Source: Rhodoferax sp.
GTDB taxonomy: Bacteria; Pseudomonadota; Gammaproteobacteria; Burkholderiales; Burkholderiaceae
Direction: 5' to 3'
Length of the DNA stretch: 6,914 nucleotides
Assembly: GCA_020048295.1 (NCBI GenBank)
Contig: JAIFMT010000254.1
Location: 1 to 6,914, forward strand
The first letter of the stretch is position 1; each line of letters begins with the position of its first letter. The notes under the pieces were generated by a model. That model was given only the letters and a program-made list of their open reading frames with translations, did no database searches and was not told where the DNA came from. Shown piece after piece: positions 1 to 6,703 of this stretch. The translations under genes and the position numbers were made by a program.

Positions 1-1180
1 TGCCGTGCAAATCCGTCACCACCACCGCATCTGGCGAGGCATGCAGAATCGACTGGTACAGCGACTCGCTGGCCAGCAGCGCCTGCTGCGCCGCCTGCTG
101 GCTGGCCAGACTGGCCGCCAGACGCCGGTTGGTGCGCAAAATAAAACTGATCAATAGCGCCATGCCCGCCAGCAGCAACGCAGCCACCTGCAGATACGGA
201 CTCCAGTCGGTGGGTGCAAGCGCGCTGCTGTACAGAAAACCGGTGAGGCTCAGATCTGTCGGCAACAGCCCCAGCGACGCGTAGGTATCTGCAATATGCT
301 GCCAGCGGCCGGGGTTCATGTAGCCAACCTCAACCAGCGCCAATTGCAGCAACTGCGCCATCTGCTGCGCCTCAAACACATAAAAATCGCGCGGATGCTG
401 TTTGGAGTAACGTGCCAGGATCAGGTCAATGATTTCGTCGGGGCGCGCCATGGCGTATTGCCAACCCTTCAGGCTGGCCGCGCGAAATGCCGCCACCCGC
501 TCGGGGTGATCACGGATTTGCTGCTCGGTGGTAAACAGGTTGTCACCATAAAAGTCAATGCCCACCGCACGCGGTGAATACACCTGATATTCCAGACCGG
601 CGCGATCCAGATCGTACAGCTCGCTCGTCACATAAGCGGTCATGGCATCGACACGGCCGTCGATCAGGTCCTGCGGGTGAAAGCTGTGCGGCAGCGCTTG
701 CCAGGCACGATCGTCCAGTCCCTCCCGGCGCAGATAGGCACGCAACTCGTCGGATTGCGGCTCAAACATGATGCGCTTACCGCGCAGGTCATGCACGCTT
801 TGCACCAGCTGCGTCTTGCGTGCCACCAATACCTGGGGCGAGTGCTGAAAAATGGCTGCCAGCGCCACCACCGGTGCGCCGGCGTGGCGCGACAGCAGCA
901 GGCTGCTGGTGCCAACCCCAAACTGCGCTTTGTTTGACAGCACCACCTGAACCGGATCAACGCCGGGCGCGGCCTCCAGCAGTTGCACATCCAGACCGGC
1001 TTCCTTGTAAAAACCCTTTTCAATCGCCGCGTAATAGCCGGCAAACTGAAACGCATGCGTCCATTTGAGTTGAAGCGTCATCGACTCCAGCGCCCAAGCC
1101 CCTGCGCTGGCCAGTGCCAGGCACAGCAGCAACGCCAGTTTCAGGCAGGGCAGACAACGAGGATAGGCAAGACGCAACAT
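1..1180 (-). CDS. NMT1/THI5-like domain membrane sensor with PAS domain (partial, output domain off the left edge)
   Basis: Reading the minus strand from ATG at 1180 gives 393 open codons that run off the left edge. An in-frame TAA 15 bases upstream makes this the most upstream ATG; no clear ribosome site is visible. Residues 1-30 are a signal peptide ending AWA. Residues 35-315 resemble a NMT1/THI5-type periplasmic binding domain: LQLKWTHAFQFAGYYAAIEK at 36-55, then GFYKEAGLDV, and VLSNKAQFGVG at 80-90. Residues 328-347 are one hydrophobic membrane segment, followed by an Ala/Gln-rich linker, and LYQSILHASPDAVVVTDLHG at 374-393 is a typical PAS start. In known families this layout precedes a histidine kinase or a GGDEF/EAL module; which one is outside the window. 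The role is probably sensing a small periplasmic ligand, which cannot be named. It is transcribed divergently from the arginase gene. Confidence 0.88.
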   Translation of the reverse strand, partial: MLRLAYPRCLPCLKLALLLCLALASAGAWALESMTLQLKWTHAFQFAGYYAAIEKGFYKEAGLDVQLLEAAPGVDPVQVVLSNKAQFGVGTSSLLLSRHAGAPVVALAAIFQHSPQVLVARKTQLVQSVHDLRGKRIMFEPQSDELRAYLRREGLDDRAWQALPHSFHPQDLIDGRVDAMTAYVTSELYDLDRAGLEYQVYSPRAVGIDFYGDNLFTTEQQIRDHPERVAAFRAASLKGWQYAMARPDEIIDLILARYSKQHPRDFYVFEAQQMAQLLQLALVEVGYMNPGRWQHIADTYASLGLLPTDLSLTGFLYSSALAPTDWSPYLQVAALLLAGMALLISFILRTNRRLAASLASQQAAQQALLASESLYQSILHASPDAVVVTDLHG

Positions 1181-1235
1181 AGATGGTGAATGTTAGCGTG
1201 CCGCTCCCCAAGCGTCGTCAGCTTGGTCCGGTCTG

Positions 1236-1257
1236 GGCTTGGCCTAAAGGTCAAGCC
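1236..1257. promoter_or_regulatory. Imperfect palindrome between divergent genes (candidate operator)
   Basis: The arms GGCTTGGCCT (1236-1245) and AGGTCAAGCC (1248-1257) are reverse complements except for one pair and are separated by AA. A two-base centre is too tight for an RNA hairpin but suits a dimeric DNA-binding protein. The site lies 56 bp from the sensor start and 111 bp from the arginase start, so it could serve either gene. No regulator can be assigned from sequence alone. Confidence 0.35.
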
Positions 1258-1354
1258 AGCGCGCTGGTCAAAAAAATCCAACCGGCCCAGTGCAGCGCGA
1301 GCGGCTTCACGATTCAGGGGTTTGCACGCAATTTACACTGCAATTTTCAAACTC

Positions 1355-1359
1355 AGAGG
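1355..1359 (+). promoter_or_regulatory. Ribosome binding site deciding the arginase start
   Basis: AGAGG lies 8 bases before the ATG at 1368. The same frame is open from an earlier ATG at 1290, but those extra 26 residues do not look like an arginase N-terminus, and the family normally begins with the MQYNISLIGAPTDIGAG-like strand just after 1368. Confidence 0.7.
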
Positions 1360-1367
1360 CCACGGTC

Positions 1368-2291
1368 ATGCAATACAACATCAGCCTGATTGGCGCACCC
1401 ACCGACATTGGCGCCGGCAGCCGCGGTGCCAGCATGGGGCCGGAGGCGCTACGCGTGGCCAACATCATGCCAGTACTTGAGCAGCTTGGCCTGAGCGTGA
1501 TTGATCGGGGCAACTTGAGTGGCCCGCACAACCCATGGCTGCCCCCGGTCAACGGTTACCGGCATCTTGACGAGGTGGTGGCCTGGAATACGGCGGTTCA
1601 CAACGCGGTGTATGCCGAGCTGGCGCAGGCCCGGCTGCCCATTTTGCTCGGCGGTGACCATTGCCTGGGGTTGGGGTCGATCAGCGCGGTGGCGCGTCAC
1701 TGCCGTGAAGCCGGCAAGAAGCTGCGCGTGCTGTGGCTCGATGCCCATGCGGACTTCAACACCAACACGCTGACTCCCAGCGGCAACATCCACGGCATGC
1801 CGGTGGCCTGCCTGTGCGGCTACGGCCCTGAAGTACTCACCGGCATTGGTGGTGTGGTGCCCGCCATCAACCCCAAATGGGTGCGCCAGATCGGCATTCG
1901 CAGTGTGGATGCCGGTGAAAAGCGCCTGGTGCACGAGGCGGGCCTGGAGGTGTTTGACATGCGCTACATCGATGAGATGGGCATGCGCGCCGCCGTCGAG
2001 CTGGCTTTGGCGCTGGTCGATGCCAACACCCACCTGCATGTCAGCTTTGATGTGGATTTTCTGGACCCCGATATTGCCCCGGGCGTGGGCACCACGGTGC
2101 GTGGTGGCCCCACCTACCGCGAGGCGCAACTGTGCATGGAAATGGTTGCCGACACGGGCCGGCTGGCCTCGCTCGACGTGATGGAACTCAACCCGGCGTT
2201 TGATGAACGCAATCGCACTGCCGAAGTGGCGGTGGACCTGATTGGCTCGCTGTTTGGCAAGAGCACGCTGATGCGCAAGCCAGCCACCTGA
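1368..2291 (+). CDS. rocF: Arginase (ureohydrolase family)
   Basis: A 307-residue cytoplasmic enzyme that hydrolyses L-arginine to ornithine and urea using a binuclear manganese centre. The ureohydrolase metal motifs are intact: GGDH with His98, DAHAD with Asp125, His127 and Asp129, and SFDVDFLDPD with Asp228 and Asp230. SGNIHGMPV (His142) matches the arginase loop carrying the catalytic histidine, and VMELNP (Glu273) matches the guanidinium-binding glutamate. The TPSGNIHG loop and the C-terminal NRTAEVAVDLIGSLFG favour arginase over agmatinase, formiminoglutamase or guanidinobutyrase, and the length is normal for bacterial arginases. The start at 1368 follows from the ribosome site at 1355-1359 and family alignment. 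It stands alone: the gene to the left is divergent and the one to the right convergent. An arginine catabolic or nitrogen-recycling role is inferred. Confidence 0.93.
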   Translation: MQYNISLIGAPTDIGAGSRGASMGPEALRVANIMPVLEQLGLSVIDRGNLSGPHNPWLPPVNGYRHLDEVVAWNTAVHNAVYAELAQARLPILLGGDHCLGLGSISAVARHCREAGKKLRVLWLDAHADFNTNTLTPSGNIHGMPVACLCGYGPEVLTGIGGVVPAINPKWVRQIGIRSVDAGEKRLVHEAGLEVFDMRYIDEMGMRAAVELALALVDANTHLHVSFDVDFLDPDIAPGVGTTVRGGPTYREAQLCMEMVADTGRLASLDVMELNPAFDERNRTAEVAVDLIGSLFGKSTLMRKPAT

Positions 2292-2297
2292 GCCGGC

Positions 2298-4016
2298 TTA
2301 AAAGGTTTCCCAATCCTCATCGCCGCCTTTGGCTGGGGCAGGCGGCGCTGCCATCGGTTTGGCGACTGATTTGGCTGCCGCTGGCTTGGCTGTCGGTGCG
2401 GGTTTGGCTGCCGGCTTGGCGGCATGGCCAAGTTGCAGCGAGGCCGACCTGGTCACGCCGGTTTTGGCGGAAGGCGGACGGCTGGGGCTGCGCGTCAGTG
2501 CCGGACGCGGTGGCGGTGCCGGCATGGCCTTGCGCATCGTGGTCGGTGTCGGGCTGCGTGGCAGAGCCGGCATGCTGCGCAGGCTACCCCCGGCATTGCC
2601 GCTGTCGCGGAACACCGCCACTGTCTGCACCAGCTCTTGCGCCTGCGAATTCAGGCTGCCGGCGGCAGCGGCCATTTGCTCTACCAGCGCGGCGTTTTGC
2701 TGGGTGGCCTGATCCATCTCTGACACCGCCTGGCCGACGCTGGCCACGCCATTGGCCTGCTCGCTGCTGGCGGCGCTGATTTCACCCATGATCTCGGTGA
2801 CCTTGCGAATCGAATCCACCACCTCGTTCATGGTCGAGCCAGCCTGGTCAACCAGTTGCGAACCATGCGCCACGCGCTCAACGCTGGCGTTGATCAGGGT
2901 CTTGATTTCTTTGGCAGCTTCAGCAGAGCGGCCGGCCAGCGAACGCACCTCGCTGGCCACCACGGCAAACCCACGGCCTTGCTCGCCAGCACGGGCGGCC
3001 TCGACGGCGGCATTAAGCGCCAGAATATTCGTCTGAAATGCAATGCCGTCAATCACCGAGATGATGTCACTGATGCGTTTGGATGCCTCGTTGATGCCGC
3101 GCATGGTATCAACCACCTGGCTGACCACCGCGCCACCTTGCGCTGCGACGCTGCTGGCATTGAGTGCCAGCTGGTTGGCCTGGCGCGCGCTGTCGGCTGA
3201 CTGCTTGACCATTTGCGTCAGGCTGTCCATGTTGCTGGCGGTGCGCTGCAGGTTACTGGCGGTTTGCTCGGTGCGGTTGCTCAAATCCTGGTTGCCGCTG
3301 GCGATCTCGGCGCAAGCAGTTTCGATGCCATGGGCACCACTGCGCACCGCTGCCACGGCGCTGTCCATCCGCGCCAGCGTGCTTTTGAGCGCCTCACCCG
3401 CCGGTGTCAGTGCCGCCACCTGAGACACATCAAGCGCAATGCCATCGGGCTGGTTGACCCGGGTCACCAGCAAGCCCAGCTCATCACCCGCCTGCGCAGC
3501 GCGGGCCATGCCCAGCACCAGCAAGATTTCGACTCCCGACTGCACCACCACATACGCGGCGTGCAGCATGATGATGGCAAAGTTGGGTTGCGACAGGCAG
3601 TACAAGCCATAGCCCGCTGCCTGCAACCGGTCAAACAGCACATGGTGCACCGCGTAAATGAGCGCCGCAAACACGATCACGCGCCAGTCCCGATAGACCA
3701 GCAACAGGGCCAGCGTGACGAACACGCCAAAGTGGAATTCGACCATGCCCAAAGCCAGTTGAATATGCAGCACCACCATGCCAATCAGCACAAATGTCAG
3801 CAGGTACTTGCTCAATGTCGTGCCCTTGGCAAGCGCATAGGCCCCGGCGGCCAAGGCCAGCAGGGCCAATGTGGCGCCAATCGACAAGGTGGTGTCGATG
3901 AACTGGAAGCCCAGGATCAGGCTGGTCAGGGCACTCAGGCCGATGCCCAGCAAAATAATTCGGTCGCCAAACAAGGCGGTGGCGTTGCCCTGGGTGCCAG
4001 GTTGGTTGGTATTCAT
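2298..4016 (-). CDS. Methyl-accepting chemotaxis protein with multi-pass membrane sensor region and C-terminal DWETF tether
   Basis: A 572-residue chemoreceptor that signals through CheA/CheW to the flagellar motor. Residues 18-170 are strongly hydrophobic and give about six membrane segments with only short loops, so there is no periplasmic ligand domain. His84, His95, His124, His125 and His152 plus Glu93 lie in or near these segments, and YRDWR at 108-112 sits in a loop. Residues 200-470 form the coiled-coil signalling domain. Its conserved hairpin tip, [20 protein letters not shown], is at 322-341 and is followed by [20 protein letters not shown]. Residues 480-565 are a Pro/Ala/Lys-rich flexible linker ending in DEDWETF, which resembles the NWETF pentapeptide that tethers CheR and CheB in enteric receptors. 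The start at 4016 is set by AGGAGA 7 bases upstream; a longer in-frame start at 4055 lacks such a site. The stop codon lies 6 bp from that of arginase, tail to tail. The ligand is unknown. Confidence 0.94.
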   Translation of the reverse strand: MNTNQPGTQGNATALFGDRIILLGIGLSALTSLILGFQFIDTTLSIGATLALLALAAGAYALAKGTTLSKYLLTFVLIGMVVLHIQLALGMVEFHFGVFVTLALLLVYRDWRVIVFAALIYAVHHVLFDRLQAAGYGLYCLSQPNFAIIMLHAAYVVVQSGVEILLVLGMARAAQAGDELGLLVTRVNQPDGIALDVSQVAALTPAGEALKSTLARMDSAVAAVRSGAHGIETACAEIASGNQDLSNRTEQTASNLQRTASNMDSLTQMVKQSADSARQANQLALNASSVAAQGGAVVSQVVDTMRGINEASKRISDIISVIDGIAFQTNILALNAAVEAARAGEQGRGFAVVASEVRSLAGRSAEAAKEIKTLINASVERVAHGSQLVDQAGSTMNEVVDSIRKVTEIMGEISAASSEQANGVASVGQAVSEMDQATQQNAALVEQMAAAAGSLNSQAQELVQTVAVFRDSGNAGGSLRSMPALPRSPTPTTMRKAMPAPPPRPALTRSPSRPPSAKTGVTRSASLQLGHAAKPAAKPAPTAKPAAAKSVAKPMAAPPAPAKGGDEDWETF

Positions 4017-4023
4017 GCGTTGT

Positions 4024-4029
4024 TCTCCT
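4024..4029 (-). promoter_or_regulatory. Ribosome binding site of the chemoreceptor gene
   Basis: AGGAGA on the minus strand, 7 bases before the ATG at 4016. It is a near-perfect Shine-Dalgarno sequence and decides against the upstream ATG at 4055. Confidence 0.8.
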
Positions 4030-4288
4030 GTATTGCTTATCGTCGAGCGGTACATATTCTGCTACCAATGATGCCACGTCCCTCTGAGACGGCCACATGC
4101 CAAAGACACCCACAACCCGGAGTAGCCGTGTCGTTGACTCTGGACTGACGTGGCAACGAGTTTAGCGGCAATGGGCTCACCCGCAAGTGCACCCTGGCAC
4201 TGCAGTGGTAAACACGCTGGCATGTGTTGCCCTGCGCGCGGCTGGCTCGTTCAACCCTGTCGCGATTTTGTGTTTTGTCCAACTTGAC

Positions 4289-4302
4289 TTGACCTAGATC
4301 AC
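4289..4302 (+). promoter_or_regulatory. FNR/CRP-family-like binding site upstream of the octaheme cytochrome gene
   Basis: TTGAC-CTAG-ATCAC matches 8 of 10 defined bases of the FNR/ANR consensus TTGAT-N4-ATCAA. Read as a CRP-type site (TGTGA-N6-TCACA), the right half TCACA is perfect and the left half matches 3 of 5, so the exact family member is open. The centre at 4295.5 is 41.5 bases from a start at 4337, which fits a class II activated promoter with the -10 at 4325-4330. A tandem TTGAC just before it (4284-4288) could instead be a sigma-70 -35 element. Confidence 0.55.
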
Positions 4303-4324
4303 AATGAATCATTAAAGCGGCTTG

Positions 4325-4330
4325 TAGCAT
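4325..4330 (+). promoter_or_regulatory. Candidate -10 element of the octaheme cytochrome promoter
   Basis: TAGCAT matches 4 of 6 bases of TATAAT, including the first two and last two. Transcription would begin near 4337, leaving a leader of about 62 bases before the ATG at 4399. Support comes mainly from the correct distance to the FNR/CRP-like site. Confidence 0.4.
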
Positions 4331-4348
4331 TGCCAACTTTCGGCAATG
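4328..4348. promoter_or_regulatory. Perfect 7-bp dyad over the predicted -10 and start point
   Basis: CATTGCC (4328-4334) and GGCAATG (4342-4348) are exact reverse complements around a 7-base centre. If transcription starts near 4337, the left arm lies before the start, so this would be a DNA operator for a repressor rather than an RNA hairpin. If transcription starts further upstream, it could form a leader hairpin. The regulator is unknown. Confidence 0.45.
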
Positions 4349-4389
4349 AGATAAAGATGGTATCTGTTTTGCCTGCCAAGAAATACACC

Positions 4390-4393
4390 GGAG
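4390..4393 (+). promoter_or_regulatory. Ribosome binding site deciding the octaheme cytochrome start
   Basis: GGAG lies 5 bases before the ATG at 4399. Earlier in-frame ATGs at 4330 and 4357 would put charged residues ahead of the signal peptide and, for 4330, would start inside the predicted promoter. Confidence 0.7.
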
Positions 4394-4398
4394 ATTTC

Positions 4399-6051
4399 AT
4401 GCATATCACTGTCAGACAACTGCTTGTACTGGGCTTGCTGGCCTGCGGGCTGGGAGCGCAGGCTTCTACACCAGCGGTGAGCGCAAGCACGGCAGGCGCG
4501 GCATCGGCGGCAACTGCCGCCAAGCCACCTTCCAAATCAACCACTGACCACAGCCAGCTCGAAGCCCTTAAGGGCCCGTTCAAAACCGGCCCTGAAATCA
4601 CCAAAGCCTGCCTGAGCTGCCACAACATGGCGGGGCATCAGGTCATGAAGAGCGTTCACTGGACCTGGGAGGCCGTCAATCCGACCACCGGCAAGACGGT
4701 CGGCAAAAAAATCACCGCCAACAATTTTTGTGGCTCACCCCTCTCCAACGAGCCTCGCTGCACCAGTTGTCACGCAGGTTACGGCTGGAAAGACAAGAAT
4801 TTTGACTTCGCCGATCAAGGCAACGTGGACTGCGTGGTCTGCCACGACAAAACCGGTACCTATAAAAAGTTTGGCACTGATGCAGGCCACCCCTTGTACG
4901 CAGACCGCGAGTTTGAGCCGCAAGAAGGCCCACCGGGCAAGAAGCTGTTCAAGGCGCCTGACCTGACCAAGATTGCGCAAAGCGTTGGCAAACCCGGCCG
5001 TGAAAACTGCGGTGCCTGCCACTTCAGTGGCGGCGGCGGTGATGCGGTCAAGCACGGTGACCTGGACTCGTCGCTGAAAAAACCATCGCGCGAACTGGAT
5101 GTGCACATGGCCAAAGACGGTGCCAATTTGGCTTGCGCCGACTGCCATACCTTTAACGCGCACCAGCCTTCCGGCAGCCGTTTCACCACCCGATCCAAAG
5201 ATGCGCACGGCATTGACCTGCCCAAAGACGATCATGACCGTGCCACCTGCGAGTCGTGCCACAGCCAGGCACCGCACAAAGATGCCAAGATCAACAACCA
5301 CGCCAACAAAGTGGCGTGCCAAACCTGCCACATCCCCGAATTTGCCCGGGGTGGCATTGCCACCAAAATGCTGTGGGACTGGTCCACCGCCGGCAAGATG
5401 GGGCCCGACGGCAAGCCTCTGTTTGTCAAAGACGATCACGGCCACCTGTCTTACTCAGCCGCCAAGGGCGACTTCAAGTACGGCGAAAACGTGCGCCCCG
5501 AATACAAGTGGTTTAACGGCATCGTCAACCCGGTGAATATCACCGACAAGTTTGACGACACCAAGGTGCTTGACCTCAACCGCATTGACGGCTCGGCCAA
5601 AGACCCCAATGCGCGCATCTGGCCATTCAAGGTCATGCACGGCAAACAGCCTTACGACACCGTCAACAAGACCCTGGTGGTCAACCATGTCTGGGGTGAC
5701 GACGATACCGCACTGTGGAAACACTACGACTACGCCAAGTCGATCAAGGCTGGCATGGACTATGCCGGCTTGCCGTACAGCGGCCAATTCGGTTTCATTG
5801 AAACGCGCATGAACTGGTTCATCACCCACATGGTCGCCCCCAAAGAAAAAGCCGTGCCGTGTCAGGAATGCCATACCCGCGCTGACGACGGCCGACTGGC
5901 CGCCATCACCGACATTTACATGCCTGGACGTGACCGCAACGGCTGGATTGACCTTTTTGGCGGCCTGGCCATCCTGGGTTCCATTGGCGCTGGGGCTGCC
6001 CATGGCGCTTTCCGATTTTTCACCCGTGGCCGCAAGGGAGGCACAAAATGA
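4399..6051 (+). CDS. Octaheme c-type cytochrome, tetrathionate reductase (OTR) family, membrane-anchored
   Basis: A 550-residue periplasmic cytochrome. Residues 1-22 are a Sec signal peptide ending AQA, followed by an Ala/Ser/Thr-rich stretch to about 48. There are eight CXXCH heme motifs, at 71, 121, 145, 204, 246, 284, 307 and 488. SVHWTW (85-90), NEPRCTSCHAGYGWKD (117-132) and GGGGDAVKHGDLDSS (211-225) are recognised as OTR-family signatures. Outside the heme motifs and signal peptide the only cysteine is Cys111, in NNFC, three residues after Asn108. This matches the Asn/Cys pair reported in the Shewanella OTR active site. Asp215 and Lys218 are candidates for its Asp/Lys pair, where Lys is the unusual heme ligand. 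Residues 516-534 form a C-terminal membrane helix followed by a basic tail. OTR reduces tetrathionate and also nitrite and hydroxylamine in vitro; the physiological substrate is uncertain. The stop overlaps the cytochrome b start (ATGA), so the two are probably partners. Confidence 0.92.
   Translation: MHITVRQLLVLGLLACGLGAQASTPAVSASTAGAASAATAAKPPSKSTTDHSQLEALKGPFKTGPEITKACLSCHNMAGHQVMKSVHWTWEAVNPTTGKTVGKKITANNFCGSPLSNEPRCTSCHAGYGWKDKNFDFADQGNVDCVVCHDKTGTYKKFGTDAGHPLYADREFEPQEGPPGKKLFKAPDLTKIAQSVGKPGRENCGACHFSGGGGDAVKHGDLDSSLKKPSRELDVHMAKDGANLACADCHTFNAHQPSGSRFTTRSKDAHGIDLPKDDHDRATCESCHSQAPHKDAKINNHANKVACQTCHIPEFARGGIATKMLWDWSTAGKMGPDGKPLFVKDDHGHLSYSAAKGDFKYGENVRPEYKWFNGIVNPVNITDKFDDTKVLDLNRIDGSAKDPNARIWPFKVMHGKQPYDTVNKTLVVNHVWGDDDTALWKHYDYAKSIKAGMDYAGLPYSGQFGFIETRMNWFITHMVAPKEKAVPCQECHTRADDGRLAAITDIYMPGRDRNGWIDLFGGLAILGSIGAGAAHGAFRFFTRGRKGGTK
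6036..6041 (+). promoter_or_regulatory. Ribosome binding site of cytochrome b inside the octaheme gene
   Basis: GGGAGG, 6 bases before the ATG at 6048, encoded within the last codons of the octaheme gene. With the ATGA stop/start overlap it points to coupled translation of the two subunits. Confidence 0.8.
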
Positions 6052-6686
6052 GCGCTGCACGCATTTATCTCTACAAACGGTTTGAGCGCTTCTGGCACTG
6101 GTCGCAGGCGCTGCTGATCATCATCATGATGATCACCGGCTTTGAGGTGCATGGCAGCTACAGCTTGCTGGGCTTTCAGAAAGCGGTGCAATTTCACACG
6201 CTGGCGGCCTGGACGCTGCTGGTACTGTGGGCTTTCACCATCTTCTGGCAGTTCACCACCGGCGAGTGGAAGCAGTACCTGCCAACCCTGAAAAAAGTGG
6301 ATGCCATGATCATCTACTACGTCTGGGGCATCTTCCACAACGCGCCGCACCCGTTTCGCAAAACCGTGATCAGCAAGCACAACCCGTTGCAACGGCTGGC
6401 TTACCTGGCCTTGCTGTCATTCATCTCGCCACTGATCTGGGGCTCGGGCCTGTTTTACCTGTTCTACGGCGACTGGGGCAGTCTGGGCATCGACAAGTAT
6501 TTTTCACTGGAGTTCATTGCTACCGCCCACCTCATCGGGGCCTACATGATCACCGCGTTCTTCTTCATCCACGTTTATCTGACCACCACCGGGCACACCG
6601 TCTTTGCCCACATCCACGCCATGATCACCGGCTGGGAAGAAGACCACGACGAGAAAGCCCCAGCTGACGCAAAGGTTCGGCACTGA
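6048..6686 (+). CDS. Di-heme cytochrome b (b561 / Ni-Fe hydrogenase cytochrome b-like), partner of the octaheme cytochrome
   Basis: A 212-residue inner-membrane protein with four predicted helices at about 18-33, 48-70, 113-138 and 157-180. His17 (in FWHWSQ), His50, His161 and His175 sit in the helix 1, 2 and 4 positions used to bind two b hemes in b561-type and hydrogenase-linked cytochromes b. HLIGAYMITAFFFIHVYLTT at 161-180 is the most telling block. The C-terminus is short, charged and probably cytoplasmic. The expected role is to oxidise membrane quinol and pass electrons to the octaheme subunit on the periplasmic side. It overlaps that gene by 4 bases and has a strong ribosome site within it. 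It is followed 44 bp later by a strong terminator, so the transcript appears to contain only these two genes. Confidence 0.9.
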   Translation: MSAARIYLYKRFERFWHWSQALLIIIMMITGFEVHGSYSLLGFQKAVQFHTLAAWTLLVLWAFTIFWQFTTGEWKQYLPTLKKVDAMIIYYVWGIFHNAPHPFRKTVISKHNPLQRLAYLALLSFISPLIWGSGLFYLFYGDWGSLGIDKYFSLEFIATAHLIGAYMITAFFFIHVYLTTTGHTVFAHIHAMITGWEEDHDEKAPADAKVRH

Positions 6687-6703
6687 CACGATTTAGCACA
6701 CCT

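Larger units (their letters stand above)
4017..4398. other. Divergent control region between chemoreceptor and octaheme cytochrome genes
   Basis: This 382-bp gap has no convincing gene; the frames through it do not resemble known proteins. The right third (4284-4350) holds the regulatory signals listed separately. The middle has an imperfect hairpin with arms AACAC (4210-4214) and GTGTT (4223-4227) of no clear role. Near the chemoreceptor start, the minus strand reads GACGATAA (4037-4044), close to the flagellar sigma-28 -10 GCCGATAA, but no matching -35 is seen, so the chemoreceptor promoter is not assigned. Confidence 0.7.

Noticed and set aside
1290..1367. Longer arginase N-terminus from ATG 1290
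   Set aside because: No ribosome site, and the added 26 residues do not look like arginase; the site at 1355-1359 favours 1368.
2277..2299. Weak hairpin (AAGCC/GGCTT) around the two convergent stop codons as a terminator
   Set aside because: Only a 5-bp stem with a 13-base loop, and neither strand has a T tract after it.
4037..4044. Flagellar sigma-28 promoter for the chemoreceptor (GACGATAA on the minus strand)
   Set aside because: The -10 matches 7 of 8 bases, but nothing like TAAAGTTT lies 11 bases upstream, and the leader would be very short.
3213..4148. Long plus-strand open frame of 311 codons opposite the chemoreceptor
   Set aside because: It is antisense to a clear chemoreceptor gene, its His/Gln-rich product resembles no known family, and it arises from the high-GC codon pattern.
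4353..4363. NsrR-like half-site (AGAT-GGT-ATCT) in the octaheme leader
   Set aside because: Arms are only four bases and the match to the known motif is too weak to separate from chance.
4414..4449. Lipoprotein signal (LLAC, Cys16) in the octaheme cytochrome
   Set aside because: The hydrophobic stretch before the cysteine is too short, with an Arg at position 6, and a good signal peptidase I site (AQA, residues 20-22) follows.
4735..5445. Minus-strand open frame of 236 codons opposite the octaheme cytochrome
   Set aside because: It is the complement of the heme-motif coding sequence and has no independent protein signature.
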